A model generated the notes under the pieces. That model was given only the letters and a program-made list of their open reading frames with translations, made no database searches and was not told where the DNA came from. From DASWTL01 sp035575925 (GTDB lineage: Bacteria; Bacteroidota; Bacteroidia; Sphingobacteriales; Sphingobacteriaceae), in the NCBI GenBank assembly GCA_035575925.1, contig DATLXK010000014.1:124001-188000 (forward strand): a stretch of DNA of 64,000 nt. Reading direction: 5' to 3'. Numbering within the stretch: the stretch's first letter is position 1; every line of letters begins with the position of its first letter. Position numbers and translations under genes: made by a program. Of the stretch, positions 44,763 through 52,462 are shown piece after piece.

Positions 44763-45424
44763 TAATTGGTATTTTGAATGTTCTCTATTTTACGAATGCG
44801 GTAACGAAGTGTCATAATCCACACCCCCATTAGCATCCAGCCTGCAAATGCAGGACGAATAACCATTTTCATTTTGCTGTCTAAATCTAAATTACTAAAA
44901 CCGGGGTTACCACCGTTACCGGGATGAAGGGAATCTGTTAACCTGGGTAATATGAATAATAAAACGATCATTACCGGGAATGCAAAAATGTTGTATACTG
45001 CCGATATTTTAGCGCGTTTTTGTTCCTCATCCAGAGAATTTCTAAGAACCAAATAGGCCAAATACATTAAAGTGGCTATTGCTGAACCATTTAATTTCGG
45101 ATCATTGGGCCAGGGATCTCCCCAGGTGATATTCGCCCACAGCATACCGCTGATTAACCCAAGCAAGCAAAATATCACACCGGTATTTACACTTTCAACA
45201 GCTATCAGATCATGATTGGTATTGCCCGAACTCAGGTATTTAATGCTATATATTACTGAGATGAGATATAATAACAACATGGAGAACCACATAGGAACAT
45301 GAAAATATACAATTCGTATAGTTTCATTAAGAATAGGTAATGCCGGAACATCTATAAGTAAGCCTCCTATTATAGAATAAATAATTAATACGGAGGCAAG
45401 AACTTTCCACCAGTTTTTTGACAT
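44762..45424 (-). CDS. ccmC: Heme exporter/handling protein CcmC (CcsA family)
   Basis: A 220-residue inner-membrane protein with six TM helices and the WWD-family motif NITWGDPWPNDPKLNGS between flanking His residues (YFHVPMWF; DSLHPG). CcmC loads heme onto CcmE. It is followed by ccmD with a one-base overlap and preceded by a full -33/-7 promoter. The usual neighbour ccmB lies upstream but is separated by an oppositely oriented gene. Confidence 0.92.
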   Translation of the reverse strand: MSKNWWKVLASVLIIYSIIGGLLIDVPALPILNETIRIVYFHVPMWFSMLLLYLISVIYSIKYLSSGNTNHDLIAVESVNTGVIFCLLGLISGMLWANITWGDPWPNDPKLNGSAIATLMYLAYLVLRNSLDEEQKRAKISAVYNIFAFPVMIVLLFILPRLTDSLHPGNGGNPGFSNLDLDSKMKMVIRPAFAGWMLMGVWIMTLRYRIRKIENIQNTN

Positions 45425-45440
45425 ATGGATTATTATGGGT

Positions 45441-45472
45441 CAAAGGTAAACAAGACAATCATCGGGTACAAA
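45441..45472 (-). promoter_or_regulatory. Promoter of ccmC-ccmD
   Basis: Minus-strand TTTG (45469-45472), a 20-base spacer and TACCTTTG (45441-45448) fit the Bacteroidota -33/-7 consensus, 16 bases before the ccmC ATG. Confidence 0.65.
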
Positions 45473-45548
45473 TTCAATATTTCAAAGTTTATGAATACAT
45501 TAGTATTTGCAAATTGTTTTGTTTATATTACGGTATCTTAACTTATTT

Positions 45549-46265
45549 ATGCTTTTTAAAAAAATAGTTCCACTGGTAATCCTGGCTCTTTTTTACAGAA
45601 ATTTTTCAGCCGCCCAAACTGCCTATATTGGTGATAATGATACGTTAACAATCGAAAGAGAGTCTAAATATAACACGTTAAATTATAAAGACGGGAAATT
45701 TGGTTTGCGAAATGAAGATGTCACATCTGGTAAACGCTTCTGGCGTTCGCAATTATTGGTAGGAGGTACAGAGGTTTTAGGGATGGGGATTTTAATGGCA
45801 TTACCCAAAAGAATTACAAAATGGGATGACGATTATATAAAAAAAGCTAAACAAAACTTAAGAGAGAGCTGGACTATGCCCCCCGTTTGGGATAAAGACG
45901 ATTTTGCAATGAATTATATAGCTCATCCTCTCGTAGGATCGTACTATTATAATGCGATGAGAAGCCAGGGATCAAAAAAATGGTCGGCCTTTCTGTTTTC
46001 TACTGCACAATCTTTTTTATGGGAATATTGTATTGAAGGTGTTGCCGAACGTCCCAGCACCCAGGATCTGTTATTCACATCAACAACAGGTGCTCTATTA
46101 GGGGAGGCAATTCACCGCACAACATTAAGAATGGGCAGAAATGGGTTTACAACATTTGAAAAAATAGCTGTAACTATAATGAATCCTTTGTTTCTATTAA
46201 ACAATAAATACAGTTACCGTTTAAATCAACATTCTGCCGGCACTGTTTATTCCCGCCATAAGTAA
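45549..46265 (+). CDS. Exported membrane-associated protein, DUF3943-like
   Basis: A 238-residue protein with a signal peptide (KKIVPLVILALFYRNFSAAQ) and a core containing FAMNYIAHPLVGSYYYNAMR, FLWEYCIEGVAERPSTQDLL and STTGALLGEAIHR, which I recall as the DUF3943 signature; these look like outer-membrane proteins of unknown role. The frame opens at a TTG (45507), but the ATG at 45549 gives the proper signal. It is the only plus-strand gene within the ccm block and its end overlaps ccmB by 19 bp. Confidence 0.75.
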   Translation: MLFKKIVPLVILALFYRNFSAAQTAYIGDNDTLTIERESKYNTLNYKDGKFGLRNEDVTSGKRFWRSQLLVGGTEVLGMGILMALPKRITKWDDDYIKKAKQNLRESWTMPPVWDKDDFAMNYIAHPLVGSYYYNAMRSQGSKKWSAFLFSTAQSFLWEYCIEGVAERPSTQDLLFTSTTGALLGEAIHRTTLRMGRNGFTTFEKIAVTIMNPLFLLNNKYSYRLNQHSAGTVYSRHK

Positions 46266-46909
46266 GGAAAAAGAATAAGCGATATAATTACTACAATAAT
46301 ATTTATTGCTGCCAAAACTCCAATTTCATTATATGATACCGACCGGTCAAGCCCATCCATGGCATTTTTGGAAAATTTAATAAGCAGCATTAAAAGGGGA
46401 ATAATTACCGGAAAACTAAGGATTGCCATTAATGCTCCACTATTATTGGCTTTGGAAGCGATGCCGGATATCATTGTAAAAACCGAAGCAAAACTTATAC
46501 TCCCCAACAATATCGATAATAAATAAAATAATGGATCCCCTACCGGGTTTTTAAAAACAATGCTGTAAAATGCAATAGCTACAGTTGCCAATAAAATCAT
46601 TAATAGCACATTGTATATAACTTTGGACAAGATTATGGCATGAGGGCTGGCAATTGTATAGTAATACAACTGGCGTTCACGGCTTTCCTGAACAAAACTT
46701 TTAGCTATAGCGTTCACAGATGCAAATAACATTATGATCCAGAAAAGTGCATTCCACGTACTTGCTTGCTCTATACTACGAAAAGAAAGGAAACAAACAA
46801 ATACTGTAGAAACCAAGTATAATAAAATTCCATTCAGTGCATACTTAGAGCGCCATTCCAATACGATTTCCTTACGGATGAGAAATTTTATCTGGCTTAA
46901 TAAATTCAT
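46247..46909 (-). CDS. ccmB: Heme exporter permease CcmB
   Basis: A 220-residue inner-membrane protein with six TM helices. The N-terminal LIRKEIVLEWRSKYALNGIL, then SFVQESRERQLYYYTIASP (a coupling segment with the conserved Glu-Arg) and ALMAILSFPVIIPLLML, identify CcmB. It works with the ATPase CcmA, which I do not find in the window. An exact -7 element lies seven bases before the ATG. Its 3' end overlaps the convergent DUF3943-like gene. Confidence 0.92.
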   Translation of the reverse strand: MNLLSQIKFLIRKEIVLEWRSKYALNGILLYLVSTVFVCFLSFRSIEQASTWNALFWIIMLFASVNAIAKSFVQESRERQLYYYTIASPHAIILSKVIYNVLLMILLATVAIAFYSIVFKNPVGDPLFYLLSILLGSISFASVFTMISGIASKANNSGALMAILSFPVIIPLLMLLIKFSKNAMDGLDRSVSYNEIGVLAAINIIVVIISLILFPYLWRE

Positions 46910-46916
46910 TTATTCA

Positions 46917-46924
46917 CAAAGATA
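46917..46924 (-). promoter_or_regulatory. -7 element of ccmB
   Basis: Minus-strand TATCTTTG matches TAnnTTTG exactly, seven bases before the ccmB ATG. Confidence 0.5.
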
Positions 46925-47023
46925 TATTTTGGAATGAATAAGTGTTAAATTAGGCATATGTATACATCTACACTACAAACATGAGGCTAAGATGACGGAG
47001 TTGGACAGGCTATGCTTTTTTGA

Positions 47024-47203
47024 TTTAAAATTTTATGTGCTTCAATTAATAAAGATCCCAAGAAAAGTTTTAACGGTACATTTAATGTCAGGTTAAAACC
47101 GGAATTACATCATAAAGCTGCATTAACTTCGCTTGATAAAGGGATTTCCCTAAATCAATTAGTAACAGAGGCTATTATTGCATATGTGCAACAGAAGCAT
47201 TAG
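47024..47203 (+). pseudogene. HicB-like antitoxin C-terminal fragment (5'-truncated)
   Basis: A reading frame without ATG runs from a TGA at 47021 to TAG at 47201. Its product contains SFNGTFNVRLKPELHHKAAL followed by TSLDKGISLNQLVTEAIIAY. This is the ribbon-helix-helix DNA-binding domain found at the end of HicB antitoxins (usual form FNVRxPxxLHxxLxxxAxxxGxSLNxLV). The N-terminal RNase-H-like half and the hicA toxin gene are missing. It ends inside the convergent frameshifted membrane gene. Confidence 0.75.
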
Positions 47204-47604
47204 ATGATCTTACCATCTGTTTCCCAGCAAAAATCATTAATACTGATCCAAGCATCAGCAAGGCCCACCCCGTCCATCTGTAATGAACAATTCGTGTTGC
47301 TGTTGAGGCCAGTTTCTTAAATGGAATAAAAGTAAAATAATCGTTCACCTTAAAGTAAACTGCAATTAGCGTAAATTAAAACCATCACTAAAACTGCCCA
47401 ACCGCTGTACTTTAGAAGCTTAGGTTTATTGATAACCGATGCTAATAACCCTGCGCCTGCAGAAACAGTAACCAGCGTAGCCAATAAAATATCTATATCC
47501 CAATAATTCCAGTTTCCTATAATCGGAATATGAAGCATTGGGCTCATGCCACCGATTATCACCAGTATGGCACCAAAAAATCCTGTATAATTCTTTAAAG
47601 TCAT
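47175..47604 (-). pseudogene. Frameshifted small membrane protein gene
   Basis: From ATG at 47604 the frame encodes three TM-like segments (FFGAILVIIGGMSPMLHIPI, then LLATLVTVSAGAGLLASVIN, then YSGWAVLVMVLI) and stops at 47350-47352 after 84 residues. One base shifted, coding continues convincingly (FTLIAVYFKVNDYFTFIPFK, HYRWTGWALLMLGSVLMIFA) to TAA at 47175-47177. The joined product would be about 142 residues. The shift falls near 47375 in an AATTT run. It could be a real frameshift or a sequencing error. I do not recognise the family. Confidence 0.7.
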
Positions 47605-47646
47605 ATTTACCGGGCATTCTCTGAGGAGATGGTTACCGTGGTAAGG

Positions 47647-47982
47647 TTATTTTCCTTCTGTTAATTCCATTTTCTCTGCAAAATGTGCACAGTAATCCCG
47701 CAGGTCCTCCACAATATTAGTCTCTCCGGTAGCTCTTAAAAAGCTGTCCCCCATGGTTTGCAAAGTCTCGTAGAAAAAGCGTTTCATTTCATCTACGGGC
47801 ATATCTTTAGTCCATAAATCAATCCGGAGAGAGTTTTTATAGCTATGATCCCATAAGGCAAGCATCATAGATTTGACCGGCACTGCCTCTTTATTTTCAG
47901 AATCGGAGGACTCCCATAAGATGGAATTGGGAACATTTTGATCGTCGAGTTCTATAGTAAGTTTTATTTCAGCTTTTTTCAT
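47647..47982 (-). CDS. gldC: Gliding motility protein GldC
   Basis: A 111-residue soluble protein matching GldC: KAEIKLTIELDDQNVPNSIL, WESSDSENKEAVPVKSMMLA, then TKDMPVDEMKRFFYETLQTM and GDSFLRATGETNIVEDLRDY. GldC is associated with gliding motility in Bacteroidota; it is not a core type IX secretion component, and non-gliding members also keep it. The genes around it are unrelated. Confidence 0.92.
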   Translation of the reverse strand: MKKAEIKLTIELDDQNVPNSILWESSDSENKEAVPVKSMMLALWDHSYKNSLRIDLWTKDMPVDEMKRFFYETLQTMGDSFLRATGETNIVEDLRDYCAHFAEKMELTEGK

Positions 47983-48007
47983 TGGGGTATGGGTATTAAG
48001 ACTTTAT

Positions 48008-48259
48008 TTACCGCTTAATTACAAATGTTAAAACGCATGCAAAGATGATGAAACAAACTTCCACAATCCAAATCCGTTTTAAATCCTTTATAAAATACCT
48101 GAATATCATATCGGTAAAAAAGCAAATCACACAAAACAGGAAAAGAAAAATTCCGCCTGAAGAGCTTCCGTTATTTTTAGCTGGAAAAAGTAAGTAATAA
48201 GCGGTTGCAGTAAACAATACAGCCAGAAGAATACTCAATGGCGTTACCCTGATTTTCAT
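48008..48259 (-). CDS. Hypothetical small membrane protein
   Basis: An 83-residue protein with three predicted hydrophobic segments (PLSILLAVLFTATAYYLLFP, a second near residues 34-56, and VCFIIFACVLTFVIKR at the end). The start overlaps the helicase stop by 4 bp, so it is probably cotranscribed. I recognise no family. Confidence 0.65.
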   Translation of the reverse strand: MKIRVTPLSILLAVLFTATAYYLLFPAKNNGSSSGGIFLFLFCVICFFTDMIFRYFIKDLKRIWIVEVCFIIFACVLTFVIKR

Positions 48260-49587
48260 TTCTTTTTATCAAAGCGCTTAGATTTCCCTTTTGTTGAATG
48301 GGGCGACTTGCTTTTTTGCGATTTATCTCCTTTGGTATTCTTTAACTTCTTCTCATGGAAGGCTCCTTTAAATTCAGGGTTATCCTTTCGCATCTGCATA
48401 TCAATCTCCCGTGCTATAGCCTGTCTTTCATCAAAAGGTGTTTCTTCAACAAAAACTCCTTCAGGTATCGTTTCAACTGGTATAGTTTGACGGATAAGTT
48501 TTTCAATATTTCGGATGTAATACTCCTCTCCTTTGGTGCAAAATGTTATTGCTTCTCCTGTCTGGTACGCTCTGCCCGTCCGTCCTATCCGGTGTACGTA
48601 ATCCTCTGTTATTATGGGCACATCAAAATTGATGACATGACTGACGTTGGTTACATCCAATCCCCGTGCAGCAACATCAGTAGCAACCATAATACGTACA
48701 TTGCCGTCTTTAAAAGCATTAATAGAATTTATCCGGGTATTCTGACCTTTATTTGCATGTATCACCTTCACTCCTTCCTCACCGTATCGGCGTTCCAGAA
48801 AGTGAAAGATATTATCCGCTACAGTTTTAGTTTTACAAAAAATAATCAGCCTGTGAAAAGCTTCATCGTTACGAAGCAAATGCTGGAGCAGGTTTAGCTT
48901 AGTTTTAAGATTGGGAACCTGATATAATACTTGTTTTACCGTATCTGCCGGAGTGGCCTGGGGGGCAGCCTCAATAACAATAGGATTTTTAAGAAAATCA
49001 CCCGATATCTTGTGAACCAGCTCGCTCATTGTGGCGGAGAAGAGCAGGTTCTGCCTTTTTCTTGGAACTACTTCCAATATCCTGTGAATAGAGCCAATAA
49101 AGCCCATATCCATCATCTTATCAGCTTCATCCAATACCAGGAATTGCAAAAACTTGGTATTGATATCACCAACCAGATAGAGATCTAAAAAACGGCCTGG
49201 TGTGGCTACCAAAATATCAACACCTGCCGCCAACTGAGCTTTTTGTGTTTTAGGGCCAATACCCCCATAAATAACTACTGTTCTTAAGTCCGTGTACTTA
49301 GCAAACACTTCAATATTTTCCCGGATTTGCATAGCAAGCTCACGGGTAGGTGCCAAGATTAATGCACGCGCATCATTTCCCTGCGCATACTTTAGCTTCA
49401 TCAGCATGGGCAATACAAAAGCTGCTGTTTTCCCCGTACCCGTTTGCGCGACACCCATTATATCCTGACCTGCAAGAATAGGATTAATGGCTTTCGATTG
49501 AATGGGCGTAGGTTTGGAATAACCTGCATCAGCTACCGCATTTAAAATTTGTTTATTTAACTTAAAATCTTCAAAGGTTTGCGGCAT
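48256..49587 (-). CDS. DEAD-box RNA helicase (RhlE-like)
   Basis: A 443-residue ATP-dependent RNA helicase. Motifs in order: Q motif FEDFKLNKQILNAV... PTPIQ, Walker A AQTGTGKTAAF, PTRELAMQI, TPGRFLD, LDEADKMMDMG (DEAD), SAT, and RIGRTGRAYQTG. The basic C-terminal tail (about 405-443) is Lys/Ser-rich, as in RhlE. The frame extends five codons upstream, but that stretch holds an exact -7 promoter, so the ATG at 49587 is chosen. Likely roles are rRNA assembly or mRNA turnover. Confidence 0.95.
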   Translation of the reverse strand: MPQTFEDFKLNKQILNAVADAGYSKPTPIQSKAINPILAGQDIMGVAQTGTGKTAAFVLPMLMKLKYAQGNDARALILAPTRELAMQIRENIEVFAKYTDLRTVVIYGGIGPKTQKAQLAAGVDILVATPGRFLDLYLVGDINTKFLQFLVLDEADKMMDMGFIGSIHRILEVVPRKRQNLLFSATMSELVHKISGDFLKNPIVIEAAPQATPADTVKQVLYQVPNLKTKLNLLQHLLRNDEAFHRLIIFCKTKTVADNIFHFLERRYGEEGVKVIHANKGQNTRINSINAFKDGNVRIMVATDVAARGLDVTNVSHVINFDVPIITEDYVHRIGRTGRAYQTGEAITFCTKGEEYYIRNIEKLIRQTIPVETIPEGVFVEETPFDERQAIAREIDMQMRKDNPEFKGAFHEKKLKNTKGDKSQKSKSPHSTKGKSKRFDKKK

Positions 49588-49591
49588 CCGG

Positions 49592-49599
49592 CAAAGATA
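49592..49599 (-). promoter_or_regulatory. -7 element of the DEAD-box helicase gene
   Basis: Minus-strand TATCTTTG matches TAnnTTTG exactly and lies only four bases before the ATG at 49587, suggesting a leaderless message. Confidence 0.55.
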
Positions 49600-49698
49600 C
49601 AATGATTTACGGGGGTATCTTTTACGAATTACAATTTGATACTTTTCTATAAATAAGACAGATTGGCTTAACTTCGTTAATATAAATCTAATGTGGCT

Positions 49699-51036
49699 AT
49701 GTCATCTATACTTATAAAATCCGCAATCATCGTTAATGAAGGAAAGCAATTTACCAGTGATCTTTTTATTAAGGACGGTTTTATTGAACAAATTGCACCG
49801 CATATTGATAAACCTGCGGATAAAGAAATTAATGCAGAAGGATTATATGTGCTTCCTGGCTGTATTGATGACCAGGTACATTTCAGAGAGCCAGGCCTAA
49901 CACATAAAGCTGATATCTATACCGAAAGCCGGGCAGCTGTAGCAGGCGGGATTACTTCTTTCATGGAAATGCCGAATACTGTCCCCAATACACTTACACA
50001 GGAATTACTTGAAGAGAAATATCAGATTGCCTCACAAAGATCATTAGCAAATTATTCCTTCTACATGGGTGCAGCGAATGACAACCTTGATGAAGTATTA
50101 AAAACAGACACTCAAAATGTATGTGGAATTAAGATTTTCATGGGATCATCCACGGGAAATATGTTGGTGGATAATGAAAAAACGCTTGAAAATATTTTTC
50201 AAAACTCACCCATGCTCATTGCCACACATTGTGAGGATGAAGAAATTATTAAAACCAACCTGACCCGGTTTAAACATGAATACGGAGAAAATATTACTCC
50301 GTCTATGCACCCTCTGATCCGATCAACAGAGGCATGTTATGTATCTTCCAACGTGGCCATGGAGCTTGCAAGGCGATATAATTCCAGGCTGCATATTTTG
50401 CATATTTCAACAGCCGAGGAAGCTGAACTTTTTGATAATAAGATTCCCTTGAAAGATAAAAAGATCACAGCGGAAGCATGTATCCATCACTTGTGGTTTT
50501 CTGATAAAGATTATGCTTCTAAAGGTAACTGGATAAAGTGGAATCCGGCCATTAAAGCGGCTTCTGACCGTGAAGCAATCTTCCAGGCTGTATTAAATGA
50601 TCATCTAGATGTTATCGCTACAGATCATGCGCCCCACACCATAGACGAAAAAACAAAACCCTACCTACAAGCTCCAGCCGGAGGGCCTTTAGTACAACAT
50701 GCGTTAATTGCCATGCTGGAATTTTATCATCAGGGAAAGATATCACTTGAAAAAATAGCGGAGAAAATGGCCCATAATCCGGCTATCTGTTTTCAAATTA
50801 ATAAAAGAGGTTTTATTCGGGAAGGATATTGGGCAGATGTAGTTCTAATTGATCTGAATAAAAAACAGCAAATCAACAGGTCGGGAGTATTATCCAAATG
50901 TGGCTGGAGTCCTTTTGAAGGTATTACATTTAATTCTTCAGTTATTCATACTATTGTATCTGGCAATTTGGCTTTTACAAACGGAGATTTTAACGGGCAA
51001 AAGAGTGGGGAAAGGTTAATATTTGACAGAAACTAA
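49699..51036 (+). CDS. pyrC: Dihydroorotase
   Basis: Zinc amidohydrolase of pyrimidine synthesis (carbamoyl-aspartate to dihydroorotate). The 445 residues carry the metal-binding DDQVHFREPGLTHKAD, the carboxylated Lys in GIKIFMGSSTG, His in ATHCED and LHILHIST, and the catalytic Asp in DVIATDHAPHT. These residues are all present, so this is the active class I type rather than a PyrC-like homologue. The frame opens at a GTG (49693), but the ATG at 49699 is preferred. Convergent with the NlpC gene. Confidence 0.95.
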   Translation: MSSILIKSAIIVNEGKQFTSDLFIKDGFIEQIAPHIDKPADKEINAEGLYVLPGCIDDQVHFREPGLTHKADIYTESRAAVAGGITSFMEMPNTVPNTLTQELLEEKYQIASQRSLANYSFYMGAANDNLDEVLKTDTQNVCGIKIFMGSSTGNMLVDNEKTLENIFQNSPMLIATHCEDEEIIKTNLTRFKHEYGENITPSMHPLIRSTEACYVSSNVAMELARRYNSRLHILHISTAEEAELFDNKIPLKDKKITAEACIHHLWFSDKDYASKGNWIKWNPAIKAASDREAIFQAVLNDHLDVIATDHAPHTIDEKTKPYLQAPAGGPLVQHALIAMLEFYHQGKISLEKIAEKMAHNPAICFQINKRGFIREGYWADVVLIDLNKKQQINRSGVLSKCGWSPFEGITFNSSVIHTIVSGNLAFTNGDFNGQKSGERLIFDRN

Positions 51037-51107
51037 AACGCAACAGTAAATTATTTATAGAACCTTTATCTATTGCAGATAAGTAATAATTTATACACTG
51101 AAACCGA

Positions 51108-52322
51108 TCAGTTACTTATATACCACGGATGGTTTTCCACTTTAGTAATTTCCGGATTTCCAATTACAGTAAGCATCCGGCGAGCACTTACCAGAGTACG
51201 TGTCTGAAAATCATCGTAATTTAATGAACCTGGAAGCATGCTGTTAATTCTTACCAAACCTGCTGCCTGTATAAATTCACCATTACCGATATAAATAGCT
51301 GTATGCGTTACTCTTGCATTTGGGCGCTTGGCATTGGTACCAGCTGCAAAAAATAATAAATCGCCAGGCTGTAAATTTTTTAAGCTTTTTTCTAAACTTA
51401 CTGTATCTGCATCCAGTATATCAACTGATTGCCCTATTAATGCTTGTTGAGAGGCATCTCTAGGAAGAATAATTCCATTTAAAAAGAAACTTGTCTTAGT
51501 AAACCCACTGCAATCCACTCCTTTGGTTGATGTACCTCCCCATAAATATGGGATGCCTATCATAGACTTGGCAGAATTTAATATTTGCTGGGCACTTGGA
51601 TTTGGTCTTTTCACCCATTTTTTAAAATTTTCAGCATTTTTTATAGGTATAAAGGCTATGCGGTTATCAGGGTATGCAACCTTATAAAAAGCTCCTTCTT
51701 TACCAATTAATTTAAGAATATTTCCCTTTACCAGATCGGATACCCGGGTTGCAGTTTCTGCAGAAGTTTTATAAGAGTATCCAAAATCCTGAGTGAAAAC
51801 AATTTTTTCTGAGGACTTCCACAGTTTAAATTCCTTTTCATCCATCAACCTGATACCACCCGGATCAGTCCAGGACAAATATTTATCAGGCGTGCGGATC
51901 AAATAATAATCGCGATCTTTTTTTAATACTTCAACAGGAGTACCCAGCAGCATTTGAGTTGCAAGTTCAGAAGAATGACCAGGAACAGAACGATTATTGC
52001 TTACAGACAAATTCGCAACAGCATATATTTTTCCGTTCAGATCAGCTGCCGGTAATAAATTCGAATTGACATGCAATAAAATATTTTCCTCCGTAAGAGA
52101 TCTTTTAAATTCATACAACGCCTCTTTTTCCGTTGTTTCTACATAAATAGATTGCTGCACCAAATCCGTAGTGCTTTCAAATAGTGCGGTCCTTTTATCA
52201 GGCGCATATTTATGTTTAATTGAAACTTCAAGATCATCTATCTTTTTAACTAAAGTAGAGTCAGCATAAGCCGTACCTTGTATCAGTATAACAATAAAAA
52301 AAAACAGAGAATACTTTGTCAT
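51108..52322 (-). CDS. NlpC/P60-family peptidoglycan hydrolase with SH3-like domains
   Basis: An exported 404-residue protein with a signal peptide (YSLFFFIVILIQGTAYA), two SH3b-like regions (about 85-150 and 155-230), and a C-terminal NlpC/P60 cysteine peptidase domain. The catalytic Cys is in KGVDCSGFTKTSFF, the His in RVTHTAIYIGNGEF, the third residue in FIQAAG. It probably cleaves gamma-D-Glu-diamino acid bonds in cell-wall peptides. The frame opens at a GTG, but the ATG at 52322 has a good AGGAAAGG site upstream, rare in this window. Confidence 0.93.
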   Translation of the reverse strand: MTKYSLFFFIVILIQGTAYADSTLVKKIDDLEVSIKHKYAPDKRTALFESTTDLVQQSIYVETTEKEALYEFKRSLTEENILLHVNSNLLPAADLNGKIYAVANLSVSNNRSVPGHSSELATQMLLGTPVEVLKKDRDYYLIRTPDKYLSWTDPGGIRLMDEKEFKLWKSSEKIVFTQDFGYSYKTSAETATRVSDLVKGNILKLIGKEGAFYKVAYPDNRIAFIPIKNAENFKKWVKRPNPSAQQILNSAKSMIGIPYLWGGTSTKGVDCSGFTKTSFFLNGIILPRDASQQALIGQSVDILDADTVSLEKSLKNLQPGDLLFFAAGTNAKRPNARVTHTAIYIGNGEFIQAAGLVRINSMLPGSLNYDDFQTRTLVSARRMLTVIGNPEITKVENHPWYISN

Positions 52323-52441
52323 CACCTTTCCTCAATTAGTATCCTTAAATCTACACTAATTTTGCAATTATGAATACTAAAACGTAAAAAGTACATGTAA
52401 TTATTCAAAAAAAATAAAAAATAACTTATCAATAAACTAAA

Positions 52442-52449
52442 TAACTTTG
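52442..52449 (+). promoter_or_regulatory. -7 element of hscA
   Basis: TAACTTTG matches TAnnTTTG exactly, 13 bases before the ATG at 52463. Confidence 0.5.
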
Positions 52450-52462
52450 CCGTTCAATTATT

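Noticed and set aside
51037..51107. AAATTATT/AATAATTT dyad between pyrC and the NlpC gene
   Set aside because: It consists only of A and T with a long loop and no stable stem; it may arise by chance in AT-rich DNA.
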